From the NCBI GenBank assembly GCA_944325355.1, contig CALUZS010000008.1, positions 1 through 64,000 on the forward strand: a stretch of 64,000 bases of DNA, in the 5' to 3' direction. The notes beneath the pieces were generated by a model that worked only from the letters and a program-made list of their open reading frames with translations, had not been told where the DNA came from and did not search any database. A program made the position numbers and the translations under genes. Shown piece by piece: positions 44,120 to 54,645 of this stretch. Positions within the stretch are counted from its first letter, which is position 1. Every line of letters begins with the position of its first letter. Source of the stretch: an uncultured Parabacteroides sp. GTDB lineage: Bacteria > Bacteroidota > Bacteroidia > Bacteroidales > Tannerellaceae.

Positions 44120-44701
44120 ATGAATATCGACAGAAATATTAAAACAGTATTATCAGCTATTTTAGCAATTTTCTCGGTACTATTTTTCCCCGCATGCTCC
44201 GGAGATGATTCCGATTCCCTCTTCAAGACCGAAGAAAGTTTCATAGAAGTATCTTTCAACAGCTATTTTTCCCAAGAACTTTTGGATATTGCTGATTTTA
44301 CCATCGAGAAAATGGTATCAGACGACAGCACCTATACGTCCATAAAATATGACATCAGTTCCACCGAATGGAGCGATCATTTCACAAATTCCAAATATCC
44401 TATCAGGGTGGGTTACATCGTATCGTACCAACTTAAAGATAATGCCGACTTAAACAGCAATTACACGTTCAGCTACAAATTCGACGAGAAATTAAGATAT
44501 ACCATCCGATACATATACTCAAACGAGAGACCAACCGAAGAATATTCCAAAATTATTTATGAGACAAACTCCGATGAATTAATAACCGCTGAAAAAGGAA
44601 AACTGACAGCAGTATTGGATGAAATAACCAAGAGCATGAGTTTCTGTAAAGAAATCGATGCACAAGGAAACTATAAAGACATTCCGTTCATCATCAAATG
44701 A
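44120..44701 (+). CDS. Unrecognised lipoprotein
   Basis: 193 residues. Lipoprotein signal SAILAIFSVLFFPACSGDDSD (lipobox PAC, Cys27). The mature part has acidic and aromatic beta-strand-like segments (YTFSYKFDEKLRYTIRYIYS). No family recognised. Its last codons and stop lie inside a 14-bp hairpin that also ends the converging MBL gene. Confidence 0.68.
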   Translation: MNIDRNIKTVLSAILAIFSVLFFPACSGDDSDSLFKTEESFIEVSFNSYFSQELLDIADFTIEKMVSDDSTYTSIKYDISSTEWSDHFTNSKYPIRVGYIVSYQLKDNADLNSNYTFSYKFDEKLRYTIRYIYSNERPTEEYSKIIYETNSDELITAEKGKLTAVLDEITKSMSFCKEIDAQGNYKDIPFIIK

Positions 44702-44711
44702 TGGACGGAAT
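44681..44711. terminator. Long hairpin at the convergent gene ends
   Basis: ATTCCGTTCATCAT (44681-44694) pairs with ATGATGGACGGAAT (44698-44711), one G-T pair, 3-base loop. It overlaps the lipoprotein stop codon. There is no long T run, so termination is inferred from position. Confidence 0.6.
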
Positions 44712-44717
44712 GATAAT

Positions 44718-45977
44718 TCATCTTTCCCCTTTTGAAACAAACGGACCGTACACCGCTTTCACCAGCATCTGTTCGTCGCTTGCCGATAATACATAAATTT
44801 TATATTTACTGCCGCCGTCAAACACCTTTACAACGACATGCCCATCTTCCTGGCACATCGCAGGCATCCACGCTGCATCCTTATAAGCACACCGCAATGT
44901 ATCAGGAATATTCGTTGCAAAAATGAGGTTCTTGCTTTCCGATGACAGCCTGCGAGAGGCCATCCTTGCCAAAACAGAAGGCTGGATATGTTCATAATCC
45001 CATACAGGGATGATATAGGCATCCGCATTGATGTTCCGGACAAACCCTTCCGACATGGCATCCAAATAGGCATGATGGTTTGCTTTGCAAACATCAACTT
45101 TTCCACACACTTCGGCTACCAGTTCATCGATTTCGATTTTCTTGCCGGATGCGTCCAATAACGTCCCACTCAAATCACCGGCGGTAAAATAACGGAAAGC
45201 TCCATATGACAGACAAAAGCCCATACTTTTGGTATTCTCGTTCTGCCAACCTCGCAGATTTTCCGGATTCAAATCATAACATGCCACAAGCGAATCTGCA
45301 TCCTCGCCCATCCATACAATACCGTTGGATACCAAATTCCGAATATGAAAATCTTTATATTTGTATTCTCCTGACAACAATTTTATTTGATCCAATACGC
45401 CCACTTCAAATTTCTCAGACTGCAAATTATCTGTCCTCGTTTTCCATGCGACAAAAGCCCGATAATGCTCTACATCCTCATCCTCTATTGGCAACGGATA
45501 GCTATAATCGGGATAGCCCCTATCAAATGCTTTTGAGAAATGCAAATATTCTCCAACTTCCATTATACCGGTCAACTTATAATCCTGCTTTCGCCCTGAG
45601 GTCATAGGGACATCGTTCGAAGCATCCCCCGTATGGTCGTTATGGAAATGGGAAACCATCAGGTAATCCACATTGTCACCCTTCGGATTCACCCTACTTA
45701 CATACCGGGCTATCCACTCCCCTGCCCTGCGGGAAGTGTCCGGTAATGCAACCGTCATCTTCGGATAATCTTTCGGATCCCAATCGCCGGCATCAATCAA
45801 TAAAGACGTACCATCCGGGAAAATCAGAAAACTCGATTCTCCCCTTCCGGTATAAATATGGTGGATATCCACCTCTCCCTCTTTCCAGCCTTGGTAAACC
45901 TTTCCTACTTCCGAAGTTTCACAACTCACAAAGCCCAATAAAAGGGAAAACAACCAATAAATTCTCGAACGTACCAT
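44718..45977 (-). CDS. Metallo-beta-lactamase-fold hydrolase lipoprotein (ComEC-type domain)
   Basis: 419 residues from ATG 45977; the ATG at 45992 would add five residues. The N-terminus (MVRSRIYWLFSLLLGFVSCE) looks like a lipoprotein signal. MBL motifs: IYTGRGESSFLIFPDGTSLL, LLIDAGDWDP, and VSHFHNDHTGD (metal ligands), then YFTAGDLSG and KANHHAYLDAM. The arrangement is that of ComEC/Rec2-related MBL proteins. A periplasmic phosphodiesterase or nuclease-like role is possible. Substrate unknown. Confidence 0.82.
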   Translation of the reverse strand: MVRSRIYWLFSLLLGFVSCETSEVGKVYQGWKEGEVDIHHIYTGRGESSFLIFPDGTSLLIDAGDWDPKDYPKMTVALPDTSRRAGEWIARYVSRVNPKGDNVDYLMVSHFHNDHTGDASNDVPMTSGRKQDYKLTGIMEVGEYLHFSKAFDRGYPDYSYPLPIEDEDVEHYRAFVAWKTRTDNLQSEKFEVGVLDQIKLLSGEYKYKDFHIRNLVSNGIVWMGEDADSLVACYDLNPENLRGWQNENTKSMGFCLSYGAFRYFTAGDLSGTLLDASGKKIEIDELVAEVCGKVDVCKANHHAYLDAMSEGFVRNINADAYIIPVWDYEHIQPSVLARMASRRLSSESKNLIFATNIPDTLRCAYKDAAWMPAMCQEDGHVVVKVFDGGSKYKIYVLSASDEQMLVKAVYGPFVSKGER

Positions 45978-46142
45978 AAGTGCTGATTCCATTTCATTCT
46001 ATCAACCGACTAATATAATAGAAATTTAACCAACAACATTCTTTTTCACGAAAAAAAGAGCGCGGGAACTTTTCACCCGGTTTGCACAAACATCCTAAAA
46101 ACGAGAACTCCGCTTATACAATAATATATGAGAAAAGTTTTG

Positions 46143-46150
46143 TACTTTTG
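46143..46150 (+). promoter_or_regulatory. -7 box for lysS
   Basis: TACTTTTG, 23 bases before the ATG. A related upstream sequence, GCACAAACATCCTAAAAAC near 46085, resembles one near 38570, ahead of another TACTTTTG. Confidence 0.5.
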
Positions 46151-46173
46151 CGCTGTATAAAAAGAATAAAGAA

Positions 46174-47904
46174 ATGAATCTATTAGAACTGAGCGAACAA
46201 GAGATTTTCAGACGTAACAGCATGGAACAGTTACGCCAGATGGGAATCGAACCATATCCTGCAGCAGAGTATCCAACTAACGCATTTTCAAAAGAGATAA
46301 AAGCTTCTTTCAAAGATGATGCCGAGCCACGCCAGGTAACTATTGCCGGACGTATCATGAGCCGCCGTATCATGGGAAAAGCCTCTTTCATGGAATTGCA
46401 GGATTCCGAAGGACGCATACAAATATATATTTCGCGCGATGACATCTGTCCCGATGAAAACAAAGACCTTTACAATGTCGTATTCAAAAAATTATTGGAT
46501 ATAGGCGATTTTGTGGGAATCAAAGGATATGTTTTCCGGACACAAATGGGAGAAATATCGGTACACGCACAAGAACTTACCGTTTTATCCAAATCTCTCC
46601 GTCCGCTTCCTATCGTAAAATACAAAGACGGTGTGGCTTACGACGGATTCAACGACCCGGAACTGCGTTACCGCCAACGTTATGTCGACCTGGTCGTGAA
46701 CGACGGTATCAAAAACATATTTATAAAACGCACGAAAGTGTTCAACTCCATGAGAGAATATTTCAACTCCAAAGGATATTTGGAAGTTGAAACCCCGATT
46801 CTGCAAGCCATACCGGGGGGAGCTGCAGCACGCCCGTTCATTACGCATCATAACGCATTGGATATTCCGCTCTATTTACGCATAGCCGATGAGTTATACC
46901 TGAAACGTTTGATTGTAGGAGGCTTTGAAGGAGTCTACGAATTCTCGAAAAACTTCAGGAACGAAGGAATGGACCGCACACACAATCCGGAGTTTACTTG
47001 TATGGAAATATATGTTTCCTACAAGGACTACAAATGGATGATGGAATTCACGGAGAAGATGATTGAGAAAATCTGTTTGGATGTCAACGGCACGACGGAA
47101 ATCCAAGTAGGCGACAACCTCATCAATTTCAAAGCTCCTTACAAACGCGTAACCATGCTCGATTCCATCAAGGAATTTACCGGATACGACCTGAACGGAA
47201 TGGACGAAGAACAAATCAGGGAAGTTTGCAAAAAATTGAACATGGAAATCGACGATACGATGGGTAAAGGGAAATTAATTGATGAAATTTTCGGCGAATT
47301 TTGCGAAGGAAATTACATCCAGCCAACCTTCATCATCGATTACCCGATAGAAATGTCGCCGTTGACCAAAAGACACCGGGAGAACCCGAATCTTACGGAA
47401 CGCTTTGAACTGATGGTTAATGGTAAAGAGTTGGCAAATGCCTATTCGGAACTGAACGACCCAATTGACCAATACGAACGTTTCCAAGAGCAGCTGCGCC
47501 TATCCGAAAAGGGTGACGACGAAGCGATGTTTATCGACCAGGATTTCATCCGCGCTTTGGAATATGGCATGCCCCCAACCTCAGGAATGGGTATCGGCAT
47601 GGATCGTCTGGTCATGCTGATGACCGGACAGACTACCATACAGGAAGTTCTCTTCTTCCCTCAGATGAGACCCGAGAAAACTGCTAAAAAAGATTCCGCC
47701 GACAAATATGCCGCTGCGGGAATCAACAAGGATTGGGTTGCCGCTTTGCAAAAAGCCGGATACTTGACTGTGGAATCTTTAAGAGAAGCCAATCCGAACA
47801 AAGTCCGTCAGGAGATGTGTGAACTCAATAAAAAATACAAACTGGGATTAGAAAACCCGTCGGCCGAAGAGGTTGAGTCTTGGATTTCGAACGCAAACAA
47901 ATAA
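46174..47904 (+). CDS. lysS: Lysyl-tRNA synthetase, class II
   Basis: 576 residues. N-terminal OB-fold anticodon domain ([22 protein letters not shown] split across 20 or so residues near 50-75). The class II catalytic domain has YLEVETPIL (motif 1), [25 protein letters not shown] (motif 2) and [13 protein letters not shown] (motif 3). A C-terminal extension of about 70 residues ([20 protein letters not shown]..) beyond motif 3 looks like a small helix-hairpin domain seen in Bacteroidetes enzymes. Followed by gpsA and pgi with gaps of 9 and 17 bases. Confidence 0.96.
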   Translation: MNLLELSEQEIFRRNSMEQLRQMGIEPYPAAEYPTNAFSKEIKASFKDDAEPRQVTIAGRIMSRRIMGKASFMELQDSEGRIQIYISRDDICPDENKDLYNVVFKKLLDIGDFVGIKGYVFRTQMGEISVHAQELTVLSKSLRPLPIVKYKDGVAYDGFNDPELRYRQRYVDLVVNDGIKNIFIKRTKVFNSMREYFNSKGYLEVETPILQAIPGGAAARPFITHHNALDIPLYLRIADELYLKRLIVGGFEGVYEFSKNFRNEGMDRTHNPEFTCMEIYVSYKDYKWMMEFTEKMIEKICLDVNGTTEIQVGDNLINFKAPYKRVTMLDSIKEFTGYDLNGMDEEQIREVCKKLNMEIDDTMGKGKLIDEIFGEFCEGNYIQPTFIIDYPIEMSPLTKRHRENPNLTERFELMVNGKELANAYSELNDPIDQYERFQEQLRLSEKGDDEAMFIDQDFIRALEYGMPPTSGMGIGMDRLVMLMTGQTTIQEVLFFPQMRPEKTAKKDSADKYAAAGINKDWVAALQKAGYLTVESLREANPNKVRQEMCELNKKYKLGLENPSAEEVESWISNANK

Positions 47905-47913
47905 CTATCACGG

Positions 47914-48912
47914 ATGAATGTACCAGGCAAAATCGCGGTTTTAGGAGGTGGAAGCTGGGCTACAGCCCTAACTAAAATACTCCTCTCTACGCAGGCATCG
48001 GTAAATTGGTATATGCGCAGACCTGAACAAATCGAAGAGTTCAAGCTCTTAGGGCATAACCCGTCTTACCTGACATCTGTAAAATTCAATACAGAAAATA
48101 TTACATTCTATTCGGACATTAACCAGGCAATTCAACACTCAGACACATTGTTGTTCGCCACACCATCGCCATTCATCAAACAGCATCTCGCAAAAATAAC
48201 AGTCCCTATCCATGACAAAATCATCGTATCGGCAGTCAAAGGATTAGTACCGGAAGAAAATATGTTGATTACTGATTATTTCAACCGGTATTACCATGTA
48301 CCATACGACAATCTTGCTGTCATCAGCGGACCGTGCCATGCGGAAGAAATCGCATTGGAAAGGCTTTCTTACCTCACATTGGGATGTACCGACAGCCAAA
48401 ATGCAGAGAAACTGTCCGCCATATTCCGGAATTCATACCTGAAATGTACCTATAGCAAGGATGTGACCGGCATAGAATATGCTTCAGTGCTAAAGAACAT
48501 ATATGCTATCGTTGCAGGAATCTGCCACGGCATGAGATTTGGTGATAATTTTCAGGCAGTCTTCATTTCAAACGCGATTGAAGAAATGAAACGTTTCATC
48601 GACACCGTTTATGGAGTAGTGGACAGGGATATCTACCATTCCGTATATCTCGGAGACTTGCTGGTCACGGCCTATTCACGGTTCAGCAGAAACCGCACAT
48701 TCGGCACCATGATAGGTAAAGGATATTCCGTAAAGACAGCACAACTGGAAATGGAAATGATTGCAGAAGGCTATTACGGGACAAGATGTATCCATGAAAT
48801 CAATGAAAAATACCGAGTAGAGATGCCAATATTGGACGCTCTATATGAAATATTGTATAACAAAAAATCTCCAATGACAGTCATTCGGCAGTTAACGGAG
48901 ACATTCAAATAA
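47914..48912 (+). CDS. gpsA: NAD(P)H-dependent glycerol-3-phosphate dehydrogenase
   Basis: 332 residues. It reduces dihydroxyacetone phosphate to sn-glycerol 3-phosphate for phospholipid synthesis. Motifs: VLGGGSWATALTKIL (nucleotide binding), VISGPCHAEEIA, EYASVLKNIYAIVAGI (catalytic Lys), LGDLLVTAYSRFSRNRTFG. Slightly divergent from E. coli GpsA in the first motif (GGGSWAT for GAGSWGT). Confidence 0.93.
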   Translation: MNVPGKIAVLGGGSWATALTKILLSTQASVNWYMRRPEQIEEFKLLGHNPSYLTSVKFNTENITFYSDINQAIQHSDTLLFATPSPFIKQHLAKITVPIHDKIIVSAVKGLVPEENMLITDYFNRYYHVPYDNLAVISGPCHAEEIALERLSYLTLGCTDSQNAEKLSAIFRNSYLKCTYSKDVTGIEYASVLKNIYAIVAGICHGMRFGDNFQAVFISNAIEEMKRFIDTVYGVVDRDIYHSVYLGDLLVTAYSRFSRNRTFGTMIGKGYSVKTAQLEMEMIAEGYYGTRCIHEINEKYRVEMPILDALYEILYNKKSPMTVIRQLTETFK

Positions 48913-48929
48913 ATTAACTTAGTATCACG

Positions 48930-50270
48930 ATGAAAAATATCACTCTTGACATCAACAAATTGGATGCAACAACCAAGGATGCGGTATCCAAACTTGCGGC
49001 AAAGGCAAATGAATGCAATGCAACATTGCAAAACGGAAACGGAGCAGGAAATGATTTTTTAGGATGGCTGCATCTGCCATCTTCCATCACGGAAGAAGAA
49101 CTTGCCGATATTGAAAATACAGCAAAGGTTTTGCGCGAGAAATGCGAAATTGTTGTCGCTGTAGGTATCGGAGGCAGCTATTTGGGGACAAAAGCCGTAG
49201 TAGAAGCTTTAAACAACAGCTTCGACTGGTTACAGGCAGAACGGAAAAACCCGGTTATTTTATATGCAGGAAATAACATCGGAGAAGACTATCTGTACGA
49301 ATTAAGTGAAGTTCTCAAAGGCAAACAATTCGGAATCATCAACATCTCCAAGTCGGGTACAACAACCGAACCGGCTTTGGCTTTCCGCATCCTGAAGAAA
49401 CAACTGGAAGAAAGCGTAGGGAAAGAAGAAGCAAAACACCGTATCGTGGCAATCACCGATGCAAAAAAAGGAGCACTGCGGACATTAGCCGACAAAGAAG
49501 GCTATAAAACATTTATAATTCCCGACAATGTAGGAGGACGATTCTCCGTCTTGACACCGGTAGGATTATTGCCTATTGCCGTTGCCGGAATCAGCATACG
49601 CGATTTGGTTGCCGGCGCCGTTGCCATCGAAAAAGCGACAGATGTCTCGGCAGCTTTCGACAAAAACATTTCAGCTATTTACGCAGCAGCGCGCAACGCT
49701 TTATATAACAGTGGAAAGAAAATCGAAATACTTGCGAACTTCCATCCGAAATTACACTATATCGCTGAATGGTGGAAACAGCTTTACGGCGAAAGTGAAG
49801 GAAAAGACGGAAAAGGCATCTTCCCTGCTTCCGTAGACTTGACCACCGATTTGCACTCAATGGGGCAATGGATACAGGAAGGCGAACGTTCCATTTTTGA
49901 AACAGTCATATCCGTAGAACAACCGGATCACAAAGTGACCATTCCTTCAGACGAAGAAAATCTCGACGGATTGAATTTCTTAGCAGGGAAACGGGTAGAC
50001 GAAGTCAACAAAATGGCAGAATTGGGAACACAACTGGCACATGTGGACGGCGGCGTACCGAATATAAAAATCACTATTCCGGAAGTTTCCGCTTACTACA
50101 TCGGACAGTTGTTCTATTTCTTTGAAAGAGCCTGCGGTATCAGCGGATACATGCTCGGAGTAAATCCTTTCAACCAACCGGGAGTGGAAGCCTACAAGAA
50201 AAACATGTTTGCGCTGCTCAACAAACCGGGATACGAGAAAGAAAGCGAAGCAATAAAAGCCCGGCTATAA
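48930..50270 (+). CDS. pgi: Glucose-6-phosphate isomerase
   Basis: 446 residues, the shorter bacterial form. Motifs: [50 protein letters not shown] and [12 protein letters not shown]. Downstream lies a large imperfect hairpin (50310-50363) that may end the lysS-gpsA-pgi run. Confidence 0.95.
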   Translation: MKNITLDINKLDATTKDAVSKLAAKANECNATLQNGNGAGNDFLGWLHLPSSITEEELADIENTAKVLREKCEIVVAVGIGGSYLGTKAVVEALNNSFDWLQAERKNPVILYAGNNIGEDYLYELSEVLKGKQFGIINISKSGTTTEPALAFRILKKQLEESVGKEEAKHRIVAITDAKKGALRTLADKEGYKTFIIPDNVGGRFSVLTPVGLLPIAVAGISIRDLVAGAVAIEKATDVSAAFDKNISAIYAAARNALYNSGKKIEILANFHPKLHYIAEWWKQLYGESEGKDGKGIFPASVDLTTDLHSMGQWIQEGERSIFETVISVEQPDHKVTIPSDEENLDGLNFLAGKRVDEVNKMAELGTQLAHVDGGVPNIKITIPEVSAYYIGQLFYFFERACGISGYMLGVNPFNQPGVEAYKKNMFALLNKPGYEKESEAIKARL

Positions 50271-50309
50271 AAAGGGACTTTTAACAGCCGACCGGAAAAA
50301 GTCTTTACA

Positions 50310-50363
50310 AATCCCCTTATTCAGGTTTATTACTCACTGATTATAAACCGGTATAAGGGGATT
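50310..50363. repeat. Large two-part hairpin downstream of pgi
   Basis: AATCCCCTTAT (50310-50320) pairs perfectly with ATAAGGGGATT (50353-50363); inside, GGTTTAT (50324-50330) pairs with ATAAACC (50343-50349). Three-base bulges separate the stems on each side. No T run follows. Confidence 0.75.
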
Positions 50364-50433
50364 GAAGATGAAAACCGGGAAAGTGAAAATTTATGCAAAC
50401 TCTTATATAGATGTATTAAAAAAAGCAAATAGC

Positions 50434-50464
50434 TTTGATAAAATACAAACTATTTCTATTTTCG
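50434..50464 (+). promoter_or_regulatory. Promoter of the secreted TPR gene
   Basis: TTTG (50434-50437), 19 bases, TATTTTCG (50457-50464). Near-consensus -33/-7 for the Bacteroidetes primary sigma, 48 bases before the ATG. Confidence 0.6.
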
Positions 50465-50512
50465 TCCGAAATAAAATTAATTACAACATAAAAAAAGAAA
50501 GGTAGTTCAACC

Positions 50513-51244
50513 ATGAAAAAATTTGTTTTATTATTAGCCTTGTGCTTTGGAGTTGGAAATGTTTTTGCTCAAGATGCCGACAAGTTAAGAGATGAAGGCG
50601 ATGCTGCAATAAAAGCAAAAGATTATAAAACTGCTTTAGCCAAGTATTCTGAATTCTTAAAACTGACAGAATACAAAGATACTGTTCGTATTTATAATTG
50701 TGCGATTGCGGCAAATCAAGTAAAAAACTATGAAGAAGCTGCAAAATACTTCGACATGGCAGTTAAATACAAATACAATTTGGCAGGTTCGTACACCGGC
50801 GAAGCAATGGCATTACGCAATTTGAAGAAAACAGATGAATTTCTTGAAACAGTCAATGCCGGATTAGAAGCACTTCCCGGCAATGATAATCTGGAAAAAT
50901 TGCTTTATGCTTACTGTATCACCAACGGACAAGCAGCACAAAAGGCCAACAAATTTGAAGAAGCAGAGAAATTGTTCAACGCTGTATTGGTGTCGGGTGA
51001 TGCAAAACACAAATCAAATGCATTGTATTGCTTAGGCTCTTTGTATTATAACCGGGGAGCCAACTTGTTAGTAGAGGTAACGCCTTTGGCAACTACTGAT
51101 GCTGATAAATACAATGCCGGCAAAGAAAAAGCAACTGTCGACTTGAAAAAGGCAAAAGAATTTTTAGAAGAAGCATTAAAAGCGAACGAAGCTAATGCTA
51201 ATGCTAAAAAAATCTTAGATGCAATCAATACAACTTTAAAGTAA
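50513..51244 (+). CDS. Secreted TPR protein
   Basis: 243 residues, signal peptide MKKFVLLLALCFGVGNVFAQ. TPR-like helices follow (GDAAIKAKDYKTALAKYSEF, QVKNYEEAAKYFDMAVKYKY, AQKANKFEEAEKLFNAVL, ALYCLGSLYYNRGANLLVEV, AKEFLEEALKANEANANAKK). Periplasmic; partner unknown. It has a good promoter upstream and a strong terminator downstream, so it is monocistronic. The DNA is more AT-rich than the preceding housekeeping genes but codon use is not strange. Confidence 0.85.
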   Translation: MKKFVLLLALCFGVGNVFAQDADKLRDEGDAAIKAKDYKTALAKYSEFLKLTEYKDTVRIYNCAIAANQVKNYEEAAKYFDMAVKYKYNLAGSYTGEAMALRNLKKTDEFLETVNAGLEALPGNDNLEKLLYAYCITNGQAAQKANKFEEAEKLFNAVLVSGDAKHKSNALYCLGSLYYNRGANLLVEVTPLATTDADKYNAGKEKATVDLKKAKEFLEEALKANEANANAKKILDAINTTLK

Positions 51245-51269
51245 AACTATTACAACTCTTTAAAAAGCA

Positions 51270-51304
51270 AAAGCGTTCCGAGTAAAAACCGGAACGCTTT
51301 TTTT
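51270..51304. terminator. Terminator between the TPR gene and argF'
   Basis: AAAGCGTTCCG (51270-51280) pairs with CGGAACGCTTT (51290-51300), then Ts. T-rich on the other strand as well, so it may also end the argF' operon. Confidence 0.88.
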
Positions 51305-51329
51305 ATCACACCTTATCACTACTGTTCCT

Positions 51330-52286
51330 TTACTTCAAATCCTCCAGAATCTTTTTCAAGACTGTCTGTGCAGATATTTCCCGATTCGCCGCTTCCGGAA
51401 TCACAATGCTTTGCGGGCTTTCTATGACATCATCAGAAACAATCATGTTCCGGCGCACCGGCAAACAGTGCATGAAATAAGCATTATTGGTAAGCGCCAT
51501 TTTAGCACTGTCCACAGTCCAACTACGATCTGTATTAATCACTTTGCCATAATTCGGATCTTTATAAGCAGCCCAATTCTTTGCATAAACAAAATCGGCT
51601 CCTTCCAAAGCTTTATCCTGATTGTATTCCACACGTGCCCGCCCAACAAACTTAGGATCCAATTCATAGCCTTCAGGATGGGTTATTACAAATTCGTAAT
51701 CCGTAGCATTCATCCACTCTGCGAAGCTGTTCGGCACAGCCTGTGGCAACGCTTTCGGATGCGGAGCCCAAGTCATGACAACTTTCGGACGGTCGCATTT
51801 TTTATACTCCTCAATTGTTATCAGATCGGCGAAACTTTGCAACGGATGCCGTGTTGCAGCTTCCATACTAAATACCGGACGTCCAGAGTATTTAATGAAC
51901 TGGTTCAATATTTTTTCCTCATAATCGTCCGCTTTATTTTCAAAACGGGCAAACGAACGCACCCCGATTATATCGCAGTAACAACCCATTACCGGGATGG
52001 CTTCAAGCAGATGCTCCGGCTTGTCTCCATCCATCACCACTCCACGCTCTGTCTCCAATTTCCAAGCTCCTTGGTTTACATCAAGGACAATCGTATTCAT
52101 GCCCAAGTTCATCGCCGCTTTTTGCGTGCTTAACCTTGTCCGAAGACTCGAATTAAAGAAAATCATCAACAACGTCTTATTCTTCCCCAACGTATCAAAC
52201 TGGAAACGATTTTTCTTTATTTCAAATGCTTCAGCAAGAGCCTGCCTTAAATCGCCCAAATCCTGTACACATGTAAAATTCCTCAT
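51330..52286 (-). CDS. argF': N-succinylornithine carbamoyltransferase
   Basis: 318 residues from ATG 52286 (the TTG at 52292 is rejected). Transfers carbamoyl from carbamoyl phosphate to N-succinylornithine in the Bacteroides-type arginine pathway. Motifs: FFNSSLRTRLSTQ (carbamoyl phosphate), GDKPEHLLEAIPV with Pro at position 90, MEAATRHPLQSFADL, MTWAPHPKALPQAVPNSFAE and MHCLPVRRN. Pro90 is the residue known from the B. fragilis enzyme to select succinyl over acetyl substrates. Last gene of the regulator-to-argF' run, 30 bases after proA. Confidence 0.9.
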   Translation of the reverse strand: MRNFTCVQDLGDLRQALAEAFEIKKNRFQFDTLGKNKTLLMIFFNSSLRTRLSTQKAAMNLGMNTIVLDVNQGAWKLETERGVVMDGDKPEHLLEAIPVMGCYCDIIGVRSFARFENKADDYEEKILNQFIKYSGRPVFSMEAATRHPLQSFADLITIEEYKKCDRPKVVMTWAPHPKALPQAVPNSFAEWMNATDYEFVITHPEGYELDPKFVGRARVEYNQDKALEGADFVYAKNWAAYKDPNYGKVINTDRSWTVDSAKMALTNNAYFMHCLPVRRNMIVSDDVIESPQSIVIPEAANREISAQTVLKKILEDLK

Positions 52287-52316
52287 TTTCAAATTATTAA
52301 AAAAAGATTTCCATTA

Positions 52317-53561
52317 CTATTGATTCCTTATCTGTCCGTTCCCGGAAATAAGATACTTATATGTTGTCAATTCCGGCAAAGCCATCGGACCACGGGCATG
52401 TAGTTTTTGCGTACTTATCCCTATTTCTGCCCCAAAGCCGAACTGGGCGCCATCGGTAAATGCCGTAGAGACATTGGCGTAAACGCAAGCCGCATCGACT
52501 GCCTGCTGAAACAAGGCAATATTCCCGGCAGACTCACTGATAATGCATTCGCTATGCTTCGACCCAAAGCAAGCAATGTGCGCCAATGCTTCCCGGATAT
52601 TGTCAACTGTCCGTATAGCCATTTTATAATCCAAAAATTCCTTGCCAAAACTATCGTCTGTTGCTTGTTGCAATAATTCCGCAGGATAGAATCCCGACAA
52701 TGAATCATAAGACGGTCCATCGGCATATATAACGACACAGCTATCAGCCAATTTTCTGCAAATGTACGGCAAATCCAGAAGACGGTCGCGATGGATAAGA
52801 AGACAATCTAACGCATTACAAACGCTTACCCGACGAGTTTTCGCATTATTGACAATTGCTTGCCCTTTCTCTTTATCTCCTTCTTTATCGAAATAGGCAT
52901 GACAAACCCCTGCACCGGTTTCTATAACCGGTACCCGCGCATTCTCCCTGACAAAAGAGATGAGAGAAGCACTTCCACGCGGAATAATCAAATCGACCAA
53001 ACCGACTGCATGGAGCATCATATCCGTCGCTTCCCGACTCGATGGAAGTAATGTGCAGACAGCCGGATTAATACCATTCCGGAGTAATACGTCATGGATG
53101 ATTCCAACCAATGCACGATTCGACATTTCAGCATCGGAACCTCCCTTCAATACACAGACATTACCACTTCTGAGACATAACGAAAAGACATCGAACGTAA
53201 CATTCGGACGAGCTTCATAAATGATGCCGACCACCCCGAACGGAACAGTCACTTTCTGAATCTTCATACCATTCGGACGGAGCATTTCCTGAATGACTTT
53301 CCCGTAAGGGACAGGCAGTCCTGCAACATGCTCCATATCGGTCGCTATACTGTCAATACGTTCCTTAGTCAACTTCAAACGGTCATATTTCGGATTCCGG
53401 GCATCCATCTTTGCCAAATCCTTTGCATTTGCCTCCAATACCAACTCTTGCTTCGCACGTAAAGACGCTGCGGCCTGGAGAAGAACGGAGACACAAAGCT
53501 CCTCCCTCAAAGGCATCTCCCGGCTTGCAACCGAAGCTTTCTGTAACAATTCCGTAACCAT
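52317..53561 (-). CDS. proA: Glutamate-5-semialdehyde dehydrogenase
   Basis: 414 residues from ATG 53561; the frame opens with a TTG at 53567. It reduces glutamyl phosphate to the semialdehyde in proline synthesis. Motifs: [59 protein letters not shown] (catalytic Cys), [30 protein letters not shown]. Follows proB by 16 bases. Confidence 0.96.
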   Translation of the reverse strand: MVTELLQKASVASREMPLREELCVSVLLQAAASLRAKQELVLEANAKDLAKMDARNPKYDRLKLTKERIDSIATDMEHVAGLPVPYGKVIQEMLRPNGMKIQKVTVPFGVVGIIYEARPNVTFDVFSLCLRSGNVCVLKGGSDAEMSNRALVGIIHDVLLRNGINPAVCTLLPSSREATDMMLHAVGLVDLIIPRGSASLISFVRENARVPVIETGAGVCHAYFDKEGDKEKGQAIVNNAKTRRVSVCNALDCLLIHRDRLLDLPYICRKLADSCVVIYADGPSYDSLSGFYPAELLQQATDDSFGKEFLDYKMAIRTVDNIREALAHIACFGSKHSECIISESAGNIALFQQAVDAACVYANVSTAFTDGAQFGFGAEIGISTQKLHARGPMALPELTTYKYLISGNGQIRNQ

Positions 53562-53577
53562 TTTCAATTCTGCTTTT

Positions 53578-54645
53578 TTAATCCAAATAAAGATAGTCGT
53601 AATGCACCAACGGTTTATGCCCTTTCTGACCTATCATCTTCCTGGCTTCGGCACTGCTGAACGCAGCGCAACCAACGCCAATCTGCCGTCCTTCTTCATT
53701 AATGATACGGACTATATCGTCTTTCTCAAAACTTCCTTTGATAGCAGTTACTCCAACGAACAGTATGCTGACTGCTTGCGGAGTGCCTAATGCAGCTTCC
53801 GCACCACGATTAATATGAATCTCCCCTTTCGCAAATCCCTCGGAATGAGCAATCCATTTTTTCACGCTGCTCACCGGCTTAGGCGATGGGACAAAACGGG
53901 AACAAACAACCGGATTCCCCGATATCAAATCGGTCAGAATATTTTCCCTTTTCCCATTCGCTATAAAGACCGTGATACCTTCCTCGGCAACTTTCCGGGC
54001 AATGTTGTACTTAGTAATCATACCTCCCCGTCCAAAAGATGACCTTCCGGCCCGTATATACTCCGACACATCATCCTTTCCCTGACCGATAGTACGGATA
54101 ACCTCGCTATCTGAATCAAACGGATTTCCGTTATAAATACCATCCACATTCGTAAGGATAATCAATGTATCAGCACCCATCATAGTGGCAATCAAACCAG
54201 AAAGCTCGTCATTGTCCGTGAACATCAACTCCGTTACCGAAATGGTATCGTTTTCATTCACAATCGGTATTACCCGGTTCTCCAACATCACTTCCATGCA
54301 ATGCTTCTGGTTCAGGTAATGGGTACGGCTTCCGAAACTCTCCTTGGTAGAAAGCACCTGACCGCATGCCATCCCATGCTCGCGGAACAGTTCATAATAC
54401 CGGTTTATCAACTTCGCCTGTCCGACTGCAGAATACAGCTGCCGGGCAGAAACCGCATCCAGTTTCTTACCGCAAATTTCGCTTCTCCCGGCAGCCATTG
54501 CCCCTGAAGAAATCAAGATAACGTCTATGCCCTGCTTGCTTAATTCAGAAACTTGGTCAACCAACGCAGACATACGGGTAATATCCAACGTCCCGTCTTG
54601 GCGTGTCAGGACATTGCTCCCAATTTTTACCGCAATCCGTTTCAT
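53578..54645 (-). CDS. proB: Glutamate 5-kinase
   Basis: 355 residues. Amino-acid kinase domain ([54 protein letters not shown]) followed by a C-terminal PUA domain of about 75 residues ([14 protein letters not shown]..). It phosphorylates glutamate in the first step of proline synthesis; enzymes of this form are usually feedback-inhibited by proline. Its ATG overlaps the stop of the acyl-CoA synthetase gene (4 bases). Confidence 0.95.
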   Translation of the reverse strand: MKRIAVKIGSNVLTRQDGTLDITRMSALVDQVSELSKQGIDVILISSGAMAAGRSEICGKKLDAVSARQLYSAVGQAKLINRYYELFREHGMACGQVLSTKESFGSRTHYLNQKHCMEVMLENRVIPIVNENDTISVTELMFTDNDELSGLIATMMGADTLIILTNVDGIYNGNPFDSDSEVIRTIGQGKDDVSEYIRAGRSSFGRGGMITKYNIARKVAEEGITVFIANGKRENILTDLISGNPVVCSRFVPSPKPVSSVKKWIAHSEGFAKGEIHINRGAEAALGTPQAVSILFVGVTAIKGSFEKDDIVRIINEEGRQIGVGCAAFSSAEARKMIGQKGHKPLVHYDYLYLD

